Notes under the pieces: model-generated
Told to the model about the DNA's origin: nothing
The model's input: only the letters and a program-made list of their open reading frames with translations
Database searches by the model: none
Part shown: in pieces, positions 23,150 to 33,231 of the stretch
Layout: each line of letters opens with the position of its first letter
Position numbering within the stretch: position 1 is the first letter of the stretch
Position numbers and translations under genes: made by a program
Origin: Intoshia linei
Taxonomy: Eukaryota > Orthonectida > Rhopaluridae
Direction of reading: 5' to 3'
Length of the DNA: 37,765 bases
Assembly (NCBI GenBank): GCA_001642005.1
Contig: LWCA01000252.1
Span: 1 to 37,765 of the forward strand

Positions 23150-23460
23150 GTGTTCACTATAGATAACCGTATAAGCTGTAATTTTTTTTAAATTCCAGGA
23201 CCATTTTTATTTTTTAAAAAAATGGTAATCTGGGTTTTTATTGTGAAAATTCACTTTTTTGAGGTTACCATTTATGATAATGCTTATGATTTTAAAAACT
23301 ATTCCAGAATTTATGTTATATAAAATTTTGGGACATATTTAATTTTTAAAAAAATGGGTAATTTGGAGTTTTGACCATGAAGGATTGCATTTATGAGGCT
23401 GATATGTACGACAATGTTATGTTATGAAACTGTTAACCTAAATATCTGCAAGGGTCTTTT
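23150..23460. mobile_element. Helitron-family internal fragment
   Basis: Similar to 17160-17560 in the globin B intron (GAGGTTACCATTTATGATAA, then a TTTTGACC-type block). No terminus is present, so it is a fragment. It lies 0.1 kb upstream of the broken globin exon 2 at 23579 and may have replaced that gene's missing part. Confidence 0.5.
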
Positions 23461-23578
23461 CAAGTTTTTTTTTACCGTTGTAATTAACTATAGCGACGAT
23501 ATGTAACCAGTAATTATTATCATTTGATAAAAATTTATATATAAAGTTTTACATTTATTTAAAATATTTTTAAATTAG

Positions 23579-23695
23579 CTGGCACTGGAACCACTTTTAT
23601 ATGTGGTTAAATAAAAGTTCATAACACAAGCTTATATAGAAGCCTACAAGAACGTATTTAGTACAATTTTTGATACAATTATATCAAATTATTGA
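23579..23695 (+). pseudogene. Globin exon 2 pseudogene with in-frame stop
   Basis: A 39-codon unit with acceptor AAATTAG, aligned over its whole length with exon 2 of globins C and D (ALEPLLYVVK, then FITQAYIEAYKNVF, ending SNY and TGA). The codon matching Glu12 is TAA, and the first codon, ATG in C and D, is CTG. AATAAA is kept at 23749, about the same distance after the stop as in C and D. No exon 1 was found upstream to 19826. Residue of a fourth or fifth globin gene. Confidence 0.9.
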
Positions 23696-23941
23696 TAAAC
23701 TAATTTAAACTTAAACTTAAAAGAAAAATTTACTACAAGTTGTAGTTCAATAAATATTACTTGTCTTTCATAATTATTATTGTTGGCGAAAGAGGCGTTA
23801 ATAAATTTTGTTGAATGTGTCGCATTGACAAAAATCAGTAAATACGTAAAATTAAATTTATAATTTAATTACGGATTATGGAACGACGGATATATTATCC
23901 TGATTGACTAAATGTAATCGATTTCTTCACGCGATGGAAAA

Positions 23942-23947
23942 TATAAA
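23942..23947 (+). promoter_or_regulatory. Possible TATA box of globin C
   Basis: TATAAA 92 bases before the globin C ATG, in a short stretch of mixed composition (CACGCGATGGAAAATATAAATGG spans it). A leader of about 60 bases would result. Suggestive only, since such words are common in AT-rich DNA. Confidence 0.3.
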
Positions 23948-24038
23948 TGGTTATTGTTATCCACATTATTGTCTAATCATTAGATTCTAATGGTTATTAT
24001 TAAATATTGTAATTATTCATTCTTATTTGATTTTAAAT

Positions 24039-24866
24039 ATGGTATCATTAAATCTTTCAGGTCTTACTAAAACTGATATAAACATGGTGTTGGGTAGTTG
24101 GGAAAGCATCAATAATGACGAAGCATCATCTATATTCTACAGAGAGTTGTTTAATACTTATCCAGATACTAAAAGTCTTTTCGTAAAGTTTTATAGTGTT
24201 GACAATGATAAACTCATTGATAACCCGGCTGCGTTGAAACAACTCAGGGTTACGTGGACGGCTATAACTACTCTTATTGATTATTTGAAAAAAGGCAGAA
24301 TTGACGAGGCCAACAAAGCAATTGATTATTTGATTGAAAAGCACAGAAAAATCAAAACGTTTCAAGGACCAATGTTTAATGTATATTTATATATAATAAT
24401 TTTTGTTGGTAAAAATTTAAAGCATACCTTGTTATTCCGTCAAAAAATGGTTTTAATAATTCTGTATAATCAATGCATGTAAGAATGCCTTCATTATTTC
24501 CAATTTAAAAAATTTTAGCTGTGATGAATGAAATGTTTTCTATCTTATCTATTTTTTAAATATTGATTTAATTCCATTTTGAAGTGTATATTTACATTTT
24601 ATTTACAGGTTTTTATGTGACACTCACTGTAAATAGAATATTTTATATACAGTGTATTTATAAAAACTCGAAAAAAATTAAATTTAATATTTTTTAAAAT
24701 ACTGTTAATACTGAGATATTTAAATGTATAATTAATATTTTAAAATCAGATGGCACTGGAACCACTCTTGTATTTGGTTAAAGAAAAATTGACAAGTCAA
24801 GCTTATATCGACGCTTACAAGAAGGTTTTTGGTGCGATTTTTTTAACAATTATATCAAAATATTGA
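24039..24866 (+). CDS. Globin gene C, two exons, 152 residues
   Basis: Exon 1 24039-24380 (114 codons), intron 24381-24749 (GTATAT to ATCAG), exon 2 24750-24866 (38 codons plus TGA). Key residues: Trp21 (A12), Tyr34 (B10), Pro42 (C2), Phe48 (CD1), Gln68 (E7) and His102 (F8). Length and helix spacing are those of a single-domain globin. The G7.0 intron is in phase 0; B12.2 is missing. The frame extends upstream only to a TTG, so the ATG at 24039 is the start. AATAAA at 24939. Tyr B10 with Gln E7 is the pair that gives very slow oxygen release in Ascaris haemoglobin, so high affinity is inferred. No signal peptide. The closest relative is gene D. Confidence 0.93.
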
Positions 24867-25763
24867 CACAATTTTACACATAAACGAAAACTCAATTTTA
24901 GATAAAATAATTCAATGCATCTCAATAACTTATATATTAATAAATATTAAACTATTTCATAATTATACTACATAGGTTCAATATATCATTTGATTCAAGG
25001 TTCATGATTCAGATGGAAAAATGTACAGAACTGGGGAAAAGGCGTAGGGTCACATGGTCAAGGCCTATAATCATGAGGGCCTACTTTTTTAATTTATTAA
25101 TTGATCGGTAATGTTGGGAAATTTTCCAAGCATGTCAAAATTATTTAATACTTAAATGTTTTATATGGGCTTTTCCAAGAAATGTCTGTAAATAGCCCGA
25201 TTGGTGGAACATGCTTTCATAAAGCCATTTTAAAATTTTTCAAAATTATACAAAATGCGCAAAAATTTACTTTGATATGGATAAAGTGGCCAAAGTCAAA
25301 ATGTAACTTTTTGATACAAATATTTTAAATTACTTTTGAATAAAATCTAATTTAAACTTTTTAAATTTGATGTAAATTGGTATATTTATTACACAATAAA
25401 ATAACCACAAAATTTAAATTAAGTCATTTTAACATGTTTTAAATACACACATAAATAATAATGTGAATTTTGTATCTAATCAATCCAATCAAAAACTTAA
25501 ATCGACCCAAAGAGGATGATTCTTCCATTATTGTGAACCACTTTTCAGTACAGATCAGTATTGTTACTATCAACTTTAAATCTTTACTTTAGACATAAAA
25601 CTTATGTCTAATAAAAGAATTTTCTTTAAATTTTAATATCGGCAAATTTTAATTGATTAAAAAAAGTCAAACATGTAACTTTTTGATAAAAATATTTTAA
25701 ATTGCCCTTCAATAAAATTAGAGTAAAAAAAACTATGTAATTTGAGTAAAATAATATATTGCA
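24867..25763. other. Spacer between globin C and Helitron copy 2
   Basis: No open frame of note. Segments around 25300-25340 and 25660-25700 repeat a short block (AACTTTTTGATA...AATATTTTAAATT), suggesting an old local duplication of about 360 bp. Nothing else is recognisable. Confidence 0.4.
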
Positions 25764-27126
25764 CTAGCTTGGCAGTTTTGTACTACGTACAAACAGCACC
25801 TAGCTTTGACGAGGGCACTCTTTTATTATACCAAAAAAATAAATTCATGTTGAAAATCTAACTTAAAAATCCTACTATTCACTATTATCAATCGTTTAAA
25901 GAGTGGTTCCCAAATTTGTTTCAGGTGGAACCGTCATATCACATTACTTTTTACTTTAAAGTAAATTATTTCATATTAATTTTGTTTTAACATTTGCGTA
26001 AATAATTTTAAAAACAATTATTATTCCATTTTTTTAATTTATTAGACTGAATGTGTGTATAATATTAAAAATACAGTAAAAACAGTCCAATCTTAAAAAT
26101 TGTCATAAATAGCATAAATTCCAGAAAAAATAAAATTATAAAAACCTATTTTGTCATTTTCAATGTGATAATATATATTTAGTGTCAATTTGATAAATAC
26201 TTAAAAATACCAATTATGTATCAATACTTAACTGAATCTTCACTTTATAAACATTTCAGTCGAATTTTACCAATATTGCAAAGGATTGTAATAAATATAA
26301 AAATGATACTAACAAATTTTTTTAATTTCGTTGTTTAGTTTCTATTTAAATTTGTATTTCAAATATTTTGAGAGTTTGAAATTTAAAAATAGCGTAGCAA
26401 TGAAACAAATTTCGAAGGAATGAATTATATAAATTTTCACCTATATTTCTTTATTGAATATATGTAGATGTTCAATTCACATTTTTTTTGAAATTGTAGG
26501 ATCAATATTTAAGATTTCAATTTTTATTTTAATCGAAATATTTAAAAAATATTGGTTAATATTATATTAAAAATTATTTTTTATCGGGAATGTGTAGATT
26601 TCTCGGGTTGAACTTTTGTATTTATATCAACTGGAATAGGCTCTATCAGAATAATCTTTTTTTATTTTCGGACCGTTAACTAAAGCACATTTTTTGTTTT
26701 AATAAATATTTTGTAAAAAAATATATGAATACTTCAAAATATATGAAATCGTCACTTATTCGGATTGAAATTTTTTGAAATTCTAGGGCTGTTTTCATTA
26801 AAAAAAGAAGGGTAATTTGTGGTTTTGGCCCTAAAGATATAATTTTTTTAAATTTAAATTTATGATAATGTTTATGATTTTAAAATTTGCATCAGCGTAT
26901 ATATTTTTTTAAATTCTCTAACTCGTTTGATTTTCAAAAACAGGGACAACTGGGGTTTTTGACCCGTAAGATGTAAAATTGGGAAGTTGAAATTATGTTT
27001 GCGCACACCCCGGAAAAAACTGTAATTGAAATGTGCACTTTATAAAATTCTAAGACTGTTAGTTATTTAAATACAGCGTAACACACACACAAACAAAAAT
27101 CGTGTAGCATATTGTATAAGTTCGGA
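25764..27126 (-). mobile_element. Non-autonomous Helitron, copy 2
   Basis: A 1363-bp element in the same orientation as copy 1. On the minus strand it starts TCCGAACTTATACAA at 27126 after an A and ends CTAG at 25767-25764 before a T, with the same palindrome near the 3-prime end (GTACTACGTAC at its centre). The interior is collinear with copy 1, including the hAT-derived block near 25900 and the GGGGTTTTTGACCC block near 26952, but lacks one 115-bp unit. Confidence 0.85.
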
Positions 27127-27825
27127 TAAAATATATTAAATATGTTTCTACATTTCCTCAATGCCAATTTACTAAAACTAATAAATTTACTAAAAACTAT
27201 CCACGAAAAGACAGTCATTACATTTTAATATACGGTATATATTTTATGTTATCATAAAATATAGACTACAAAATTTTAATAATATCTAGGAAACATTAAG
27301 ACCAAATTAAAATCAATGTCTTACCATTATATCAAAAATATTGACTTTGTGTCATGTTTAATATAATGTAAATTTTCTTTTTATTTTTAATGAGAAATTA
27401 AACTAGACTAATTTATCAAACCAATTTATTATCTAATAACTAATCAAAAGATTGCTATATAAAATCATAAATTTATAATTTTATGAAATGTGATTTATAG
27501 CACAATAGATTTGAAAAATTGATCAAATGATCAATATATATATAAAAATATACTGCATTCATTTGGATTTTTATTTATTACTGTATCAACTTCATAAATT
27601 TCACTCCAGTTCACCGAATTGAAATGAAATGTAATTATGATACTGAATTTTGGAAATTTAATAATAATAATAATTGGAAAGACGCATTAGATATATTATC
27701 AAATCATTATATTTAGCTAATGTGATTACGTAATAGAAAATGTCTTTCAGTGGATATTCCAATTCAAATTATTGTCATTTTTCTTATCTAATATCTATTC
27801 ATTATTATTTACATTAATTTTAAAA
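27127..27825. promoter_or_regulatory. Upstream region of globin D
   Basis: About 700 bases without coding sequence. A TATATATAAAAATATA tract lies near 27536-27551, some 275 bases before the ATG. The 25 bases before the start codon (TTATTTACATTAATTTTAAAA) are pyrimidine-rich then A-rich. No clear core promoter can be chosen. Confidence 0.3.
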
Positions 27826-30374
27826 ATGAAAACTTTAAACTTTTCAGGCCTTGCTGAAACTGATATAAAGATGGTTTTGAGCAGTTGGGAACGTCTCAAT
27901 AATGACGAAGCATCATCTATATTTTATAGAGAGTTGTTTAATATTTATCCGGATACTAAAAGTCTTTTTGTAAAGTTTTATAGCGTTGATAATGATAAAC
28001 TATTGGATAACCCGGCAGCACTGAGACAGCTTAGACTCACATGGAAGTCTATTACGACCCTAGTTGATCATTTGAAAAACGGTAGGATGGATGCGGCTAA
28101 TAAAGATATTGTGGCTTTAGTTGCTTTGCACAAAAAAATTAAGACTTTTCAAGGACCAATGTTTAATGTATATTTTTTAATTTTTACTATTCAAATACCG
28201 TATTATCTCTGCAATTCGTCGGTTCCTAGTTCGCCAGTCCTCTACATCTCCATCGGCCTAGGTATAAAACATTTTCTAATACCAATTAACCGTTTATATA
28301 TGTATATCGTAGTTTTTCAGTTACATTTCGGTTAACTTAATTATTATCACTATGCTAAAATTATTTCACGTCCCAATATTGCCGAACTGCAGAGAATACA
28401 GTGAAGAGAATACACTGTACAGCAGGGGCCCAAACTTTTTTTTATGCCATCAACTTTAAAATTTTTCAATGAGTAGCGATCGATCAATACATTGATTAGA
28501 AAAATGTTTCTGATCAGAACCTATGTTAAAAATTGAAAAATGTGATCGTTGAAAACATAAAAATTAAAATTCGGAATAATTCGAAGCATTTTCGCTGAAT
28601 ATTTGAAAATTATCGACAAAACTTAGTATAAGAAATAATGGACTTATCTGAATGTCATACTTTAATGTAGCAAGTAAATCATTTAATAATATTGCTATAT
28701 AAGGATTTATATAAGTAAAGTTCCGATACTCACTCCACATGTAATATGATACTTTTTAACAATATATAAATACAATTAAATTTTATAAATATTAAAATAA
28801 ATCATTTTAAAATAGACATCATTTTAATGACGAGTATTATTAAAATAAAAAATTAATTTTAATTTTTTAATTTTGTCGATCGTCTAAAAAATTATCTTCA
28901 ATCGATCAGTCGGTCGCGATCGACAAGTTGAGCATCCCTGCTGCACAATAATATTGTAATATATAATTGTACAATGTAATATATAGGAAATTCCAGTGAA
29001 CAAAGGCATAAATATATATTTAGAATAAATATGTTCTTCAAAATTGACATTTTTTCTTAACATTGGTCACATTATGGAGCTATTAATTTCATAATTATGT
29101 TTATTTTAGTGCGTTGACTATATGTATAATTTTCTCGAATATCTGTAGAAATTTTAACTTTTTAAAAAATATTTAAAAAAAATTTTTCAAATAATGGGTA
29201 TAATGTAGTTTTTTATAACCTTTCTATATTTCAAACAATGTGTAGTTAGACTCTTTATTAATCAGTTATGAAATTTAAAGTTAAATAGAAATAATGATAC
29301 ATGAATTCAATGTTAATTATGTAAATTATCCAAAGACGATTTTTTGTTAAGATATTATAATTAACTTTAGTCTAATTGAGACTTGGCAATGTTAAGCTAG
29401 CATTTTTATATTATGTTTTATATGGATTTTTTTACCCTATTTTCAATGATTTTTTGTGGAATTTTTTATACCAAATTTTAGAGAGGGTTCTTAGGGAAAT
29501 TTTTTTATAAAAATTTGAAGGTTTTTTAAACGAATTTTAAAGATGGTTCCATTTTTTTAATTTGAATTTTTTTTGCTCCATCTTATTTACCAAAGTAAAA
29601 TGTGTAGACTTTTAAAAACATCAATTTTTATAATTTTTTTTCGAGAATTAGATTTTATCGCAAATTAGATTTCAGAAATTGAGTCTTTCCGGTATAAAAA
29701 ATAAAACGAGATCAACATTTTTTTATTATGATTCAATTTCAATTTCAAAAACTTATATATACATGGTCAAAACCACAAATTACCTATCTTAACTTATATA
29801 ATCGTATTTGTTTATGCAATTGTCATATGTGCAATGCACATTGTGCATGATTGTTATTTTATAAAACTAAAAAAACCAAGTATAAGCATTTAAAAAAATA
29901 TTACATTTAATACCGCTTTTCCAGTAAAAATATATGAATAGTTTCAATGTTAAGTTAAGATTTCGTGTTCAAAAAAGAAATTTACTGTTTACCATTTTTT
30001 TTGGGAAATTATTTCATTAAAACAAAACATTTGATATAATGAATGTTCTAGAATTTTATAATAAAAAATGGCCTTGGCACGTTTGGGAATCATTCATTTT
30101 AAAAGATTGGTAATAGTGAATAGTGGCATTGTTTATAAGATTTTATTTTTTTGGTATAATTAGAAAAGTCCTCCCTTAGCAAAGCTAGGTGCTATTTGTA
30201 CAAAATACAAAACATCCAAGCTACTATGTTATATTTATTTATTATATTAAAAATCAGATGGCACTGGAACCAATTTTACATTTGGTTAAAGAAAAGTTGA
30301 TAACACAGGCTTACATCAACGCTTACAAGAATGTGTTTGGTGCGATTTTTACAACAATTATATCAAATTATTGA
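27826..30374 (+). CDS. Globin gene D, two exons, 152 residues
   Basis: Exon 1 27826-28167 (114 codons, starts MKTLNFSGLAETDIKM), exon 2 30258-30374 (MALEPILHLVKEK, 38 codons plus TGA); GTATAT donor, ATCAG acceptor, phase 0 at G7.0. Pocket residues sit at the same numbers as in gene C: Trp21, Tyr34 (B10), Pro42, Phe48 (CD1), Gln68 (E7) and His102 (F8). The two proteins agree at most positions, so C and D are recent duplicates. The 2.09-kb intron, against 0.37 kb in C, holds a hAT-type element and a Helitron that ends 33 bases before exon 2. AATAAA at 30454. The upstream in-frame start is a TTG, so the ATG at 27826 is preferred. Confidence 0.93.
28420..28943. mobile_element. hAT-like miniature element in globin D intron
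   Basis: Ends CAGCAGGGGCCCAAAC and (right, reverse complement) CAGCAGGGATGCTCAAC give an imperfect inverted repeat, 524 bp apart. Clustered GATCGATC-type words occur near the left and right sides. I could not find an 8-bp duplication (flanks ACACTGTA and CACAATAA differ), so it is older than the other elements or its boundary is slightly off. Confidence 0.6.
29787..30224 (+). mobile_element. Non-autonomous Helitron, short copy beside globin D exon 2
   Basis: Starts TCTTAACTTATATAATCG at 29787 after an A. The right part (30090-30224) is the reverse complement of the left parts of copies 1 and 2, including the subterminal palindrome (GCTAGGTGCTATTTGTAC). It ends CTAC before a T, where CTAG is expected, so one base has changed. 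At 438 bp it is an internally deleted copy. The end lies 33 bases before the globin D exon 2 acceptor, so the element supplies DNA close to or within the branch-point region. Confidence 0.7.
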
Positions 30375-30758
30375 CTCGATTTCACTTATTATTAAAAGAA
30401 CATTTAATCTAATTTAGATATAATATTATTCATAACATACTAACTTATAAATTAATAAATATTACACTAATTTTTACTATCATTTAAAATTATTTTTTGT
30501 TTTAAATTCATTACAGACTGATTCATTTAATTATTAATTATTTATTTTTAAATAAAATTCTTATAATGAATGATGATAATTTTCAAAAGTTTGCAACACA
30601 TCTACATTGTAGAAATAATCTGTCATATACCTGTTAGAATACATTGTATTTATTATTCACTAAAATTATTAGATCTTAAAATTTAAGTCTTAAATTTTAA
30701 ATAGTAAAATAAACTATGATTTAATACACCTGTATCAATAATAATAAATTATAATATT

Positions 30759-32984
30759 ATGAAATTTATTAGTATTTGTTATTTAAATGTTATTTTTATC
30801 TGTGCATTGATAAATGTTATTTATTCAGAGAATGTAAGCAGCAATAACGGTACATTTTTATATTAAAGAAATTTAATGGTTAAACTTAATAGTGATTTAA
30901 TGCTATATTTAGATGCAACTAAGAAAACGCTTGCAAAATTTATGATAGAAAAGGTAAAAAAAAATGTTAATTCTACTAATTATAATACACGGTGTATTAT
31001 AAATTCTTACATTTTTCTTTTATCTAGTTCACTGTTTCCAAACCTTTAAAGTGTCATGCCCCACTTTTATCTTTACGAAATTTTTACGCCCCACCATAAT
31101 TTATAACAAATATTTTCATGTGGTGTTCTAACAGATTTTTTTTATGTTTATATATTATTGCGCAATAAAGTGGGGTAAAATTAAAATGTACATGTAATAT
31201 ACCTAAATTTAACATACAATAAACCGAATTCATTGTTCAAAAAGTATCATTGCTGTAACTTTACCACTGTGTTTCAAATGTAGTTATAAGTTATAACTTT
31301 AAAGTTAAATGTGATAAATTCCTGATATAAATGTGATGTGGTCAATGATCATCATTGTAATCAAAAACGCATGTAAAAATACCTATAAAAATATATGTAA
31401 ATTTTAATAAAAATTGAGCTAATCAATGAATTTGTAACAATAGAAATTATTGACAACTAATCAATTATTTTGTTTTCTAAAATTTTTAAAGCCAACCAAA
31501 TATTCACAAGCCCACTTAAATTTTCTAAGCACTAGCGGTGGGGCGTACGCCCCACGTTAGGAATCACTGATCTAGTTTGTCCATGATAAGATCATGTCTT
31601 GGTCAAACTAGGAAACGTACACTGCAGATGTATGTTTCGCTTTTAGATTATGGTACTTTGGATTATTCTGCCGATTAAAACTTGTTTTATTTTAAATATT
31701 GAAACTGGACATTAAATTTCGCTATATTCTTACGTTTGAGGGACATTTATGTGAAAACAGTTACATAATTAGTCGTTTTATCCAATAGATACTTTTTAAT
31801 ATTTTCATATATTTAAAGGAAATTATTTTCAACATGTAAAAAATGTAAATTCAAGTAGTAATCTCGTATCACAATATATCCGCAAACTCAGCAGCAATAG
31901 CTACTTTTTGAACACCATTTAATATCCAGTCTCCACATATAGTATTTGTTTATTAAAATAAATACACTACGTTAGAATAATTCAGAATAAACGGTCACAT
32001 TTTCGCATCAAATCCATGGTCAAATTTTATACATATTAATTATAATATTAAAAATAGTATGAATCTAGGCAATATTGCACTTATTGTCGAAATTTCAAAT
32101 ATTTTCTTAAACATGAAGCTGTCGATTGGATGGTAATTTTTAATGTTTCATACAATTCAAATTTGTAAATACATAATAAATACATTTAGTCCATTATATC
32201 AAATCTCGCACCAATGTGTAATTCGAATAACACATTTTTTAGATACTTTGTAATTATTACGATAATGTTTTCAAAATGATGAGCTTTTTTATTTATAATT
32301 TAAATTAACCCTTTCACTGTCTGTCTATTCTATACTATACACAGCAATTTCACTTCACACGTCTGTGTATTCTATGATATACACAGCATAATTTGAAAAA
32401 CTTTATTCTTTTATTTTCATACATTTTCACATCAGTAATTTAAAAATAATATAAGTTTAACTTAAAACATAAATTCCAGACGTGTGGTGATAATACATAA
32501 AATTGCATCAGACAGTGAAAGGGTTAATCAAAGTACATGTATTCGATTTTTTATGGAAATTTATTTAATCTAAAACTATTTTGATTTTATATTATAACTC
32601 TTAATGATATTATAATGTCATAATTAATTAAACTAATTAATAGTGTCAAAATTATTTTGGACATGTTATTGGAGAAATTGGATTTGGAACATTACATGGA
32701 GTAAGCTTAAATACATGTATAATCATAATGAAAATGGTTTTTTGTCTGTGATTTCTAATGTTATGGGTTTTTAAATTAGCATTTCCAATAATAATCCTCA
32801 TATTAGTTATAATTATATTCATTTTTAGTGGTACAGTGAATATTGTGAACACATGTATTACTGTGACAGCTTGGAAAGAAAGGTATACATTTCAATTTTA
32901 TAATTAAAATATGCATTATACTTGTAAACCCATATTTAGTTGATTAACCTCATCTACGAACGCAAACACAAGAAAATTCAATGA
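30759..32984 (+). CDS. Small secreted protein, five short exons, 95 residues
   Basis: Proposed exons: 30759-30849 (91 nt), 30913-30953 (41), 32644-32700 (57), 32829-32882 (54) and 32940-32984 (45, ends TGA), with GT/AG sites and consistent phases (1, 0, 0, 0). Residues 1-23 form a signal peptide (MKFISICY, a hydrophobic core, cleavage likely after IYS). The mature part has three Cys: CQNYFGH at the start of exon 3 and YCEHMYYC in exon 4. Its tail is basic (ERKHKKIQ). Introns 1 and 4 are 63 and 57 nt. Intron 2 contains two miniature elements and could hide more exons. I do not recognise the family. The build is like secreted micro-exon genes of parasites, but that is an analogy only. Confidence 0.55.
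31030..31569. mobile_element. hAT-type miniature element with 8-bp target duplication
   Basis: A 540-bp element in intron 2 of the secreted-protein gene. The left end is CACTGTTTCCAAAC and the right end, reverse complemented, CAGTGATTCCTAAC, both close to the common hAT terminal pattern. It is flanked by perfect ATCTAGTT copies at 31022-31029 and 31570-31577. GC-rich GGGGCGTACGCCCC near the right end is a palindrome. No coding frame. Confidence 0.92.
32309..32523. mobile_element. piggyBac-like miniature element at TTAA
   Basis: A 215-bp element with perfect 15-bp inverted ends CCCTTTCACTGTCTG, each bordered outside by TTAA (32305-32308 and 32524-32527). TTAA targets and ends starting CCC are the hallmark of piggyBac transposons. 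Internally, TATTCTATxxTATACACAGCA occurs twice (about 32326 and 32368). Non-coding; lies in intron 2 of the secreted-protein gene. Confidence 0.88.
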
Positions 32985-33033
32985 TTAAAAAATTACCTAT
33001 AAATGAATGAATATTTAATAAATTATACAATGT

Positions 33034-33231
33034 TTACATAATTAATTTGCACGCTTTTCCAATAGTTGTAAATTTTTCTTTTTCATCGTGAACACCGTAA
33101 TGATTTAATTTTATCAAATTTAACCAATTCATCATGCTAAAAAAATTGATCAAATTAACAGTATATTCATTTTTACCCCAGTTTTGATGGAGTGATTTTA
33201 ATTTTTTAAAATTAAACGGGTATTTAATGTA
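33034..33231 (-). CDS. Probable last exon of PUS1 (or unidentified exon)
   Basis: The minus frame is open from 33231 to a TAA at 33034-33036 (65 codons, no stop). A strong acceptor (ATTTTTTTAG) lets an exon start at 33137, leaving MMNWLNLIKLNHYGVHDEKE onward. The SMxxWLxxLxxH-like pattern resembles the C-terminus of animal PUS1, and the position downstream of the other PUS1 exons fits. The exon would need a phase-2 upstream partner that I could not find in 33138-33825. If it does not belong to PUS1, the gene is unknown. Its stop is 49 bases from the stop of the converging secreted-protein gene. Confidence 0.45.
   Translation of the reverse strand, partial: YIKYPFNFKKLKSLHQNWGKNEYTVNLINFFSMMNWLNLIKLNHYGVHDEKEKFTTIGKACKLIM

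Noticed and set aside
24126-24365. Antisense 79-codon frame inside globin C exon 1
   Set aside because: Shadow of the globin coding strand.
27772-27825. N-terminal extension of globin D
   Set aside because: It would start at TTG and adds a hydrophobic leader absent from gene C; the ATG at 27826 gives the same Trp21 spacing as the other genes.
28168-28335. Continuation of globin D exon 1 to the stop at 28333
   Set aside because: After the GTATAT donor at 28168 the frame turns into unrelated sequence, while splicing to 30258 restores helices G and H.
30759-32984. Assignment of the secreted protein to the bicycle gene family of gall aphids
   Set aside because: That family is marked by paired Cys-Tyr-Cys motifs and many phase-2 micro-exons; here introns are phase 1 and 0, and the spacing YCEHMYYC does not match.
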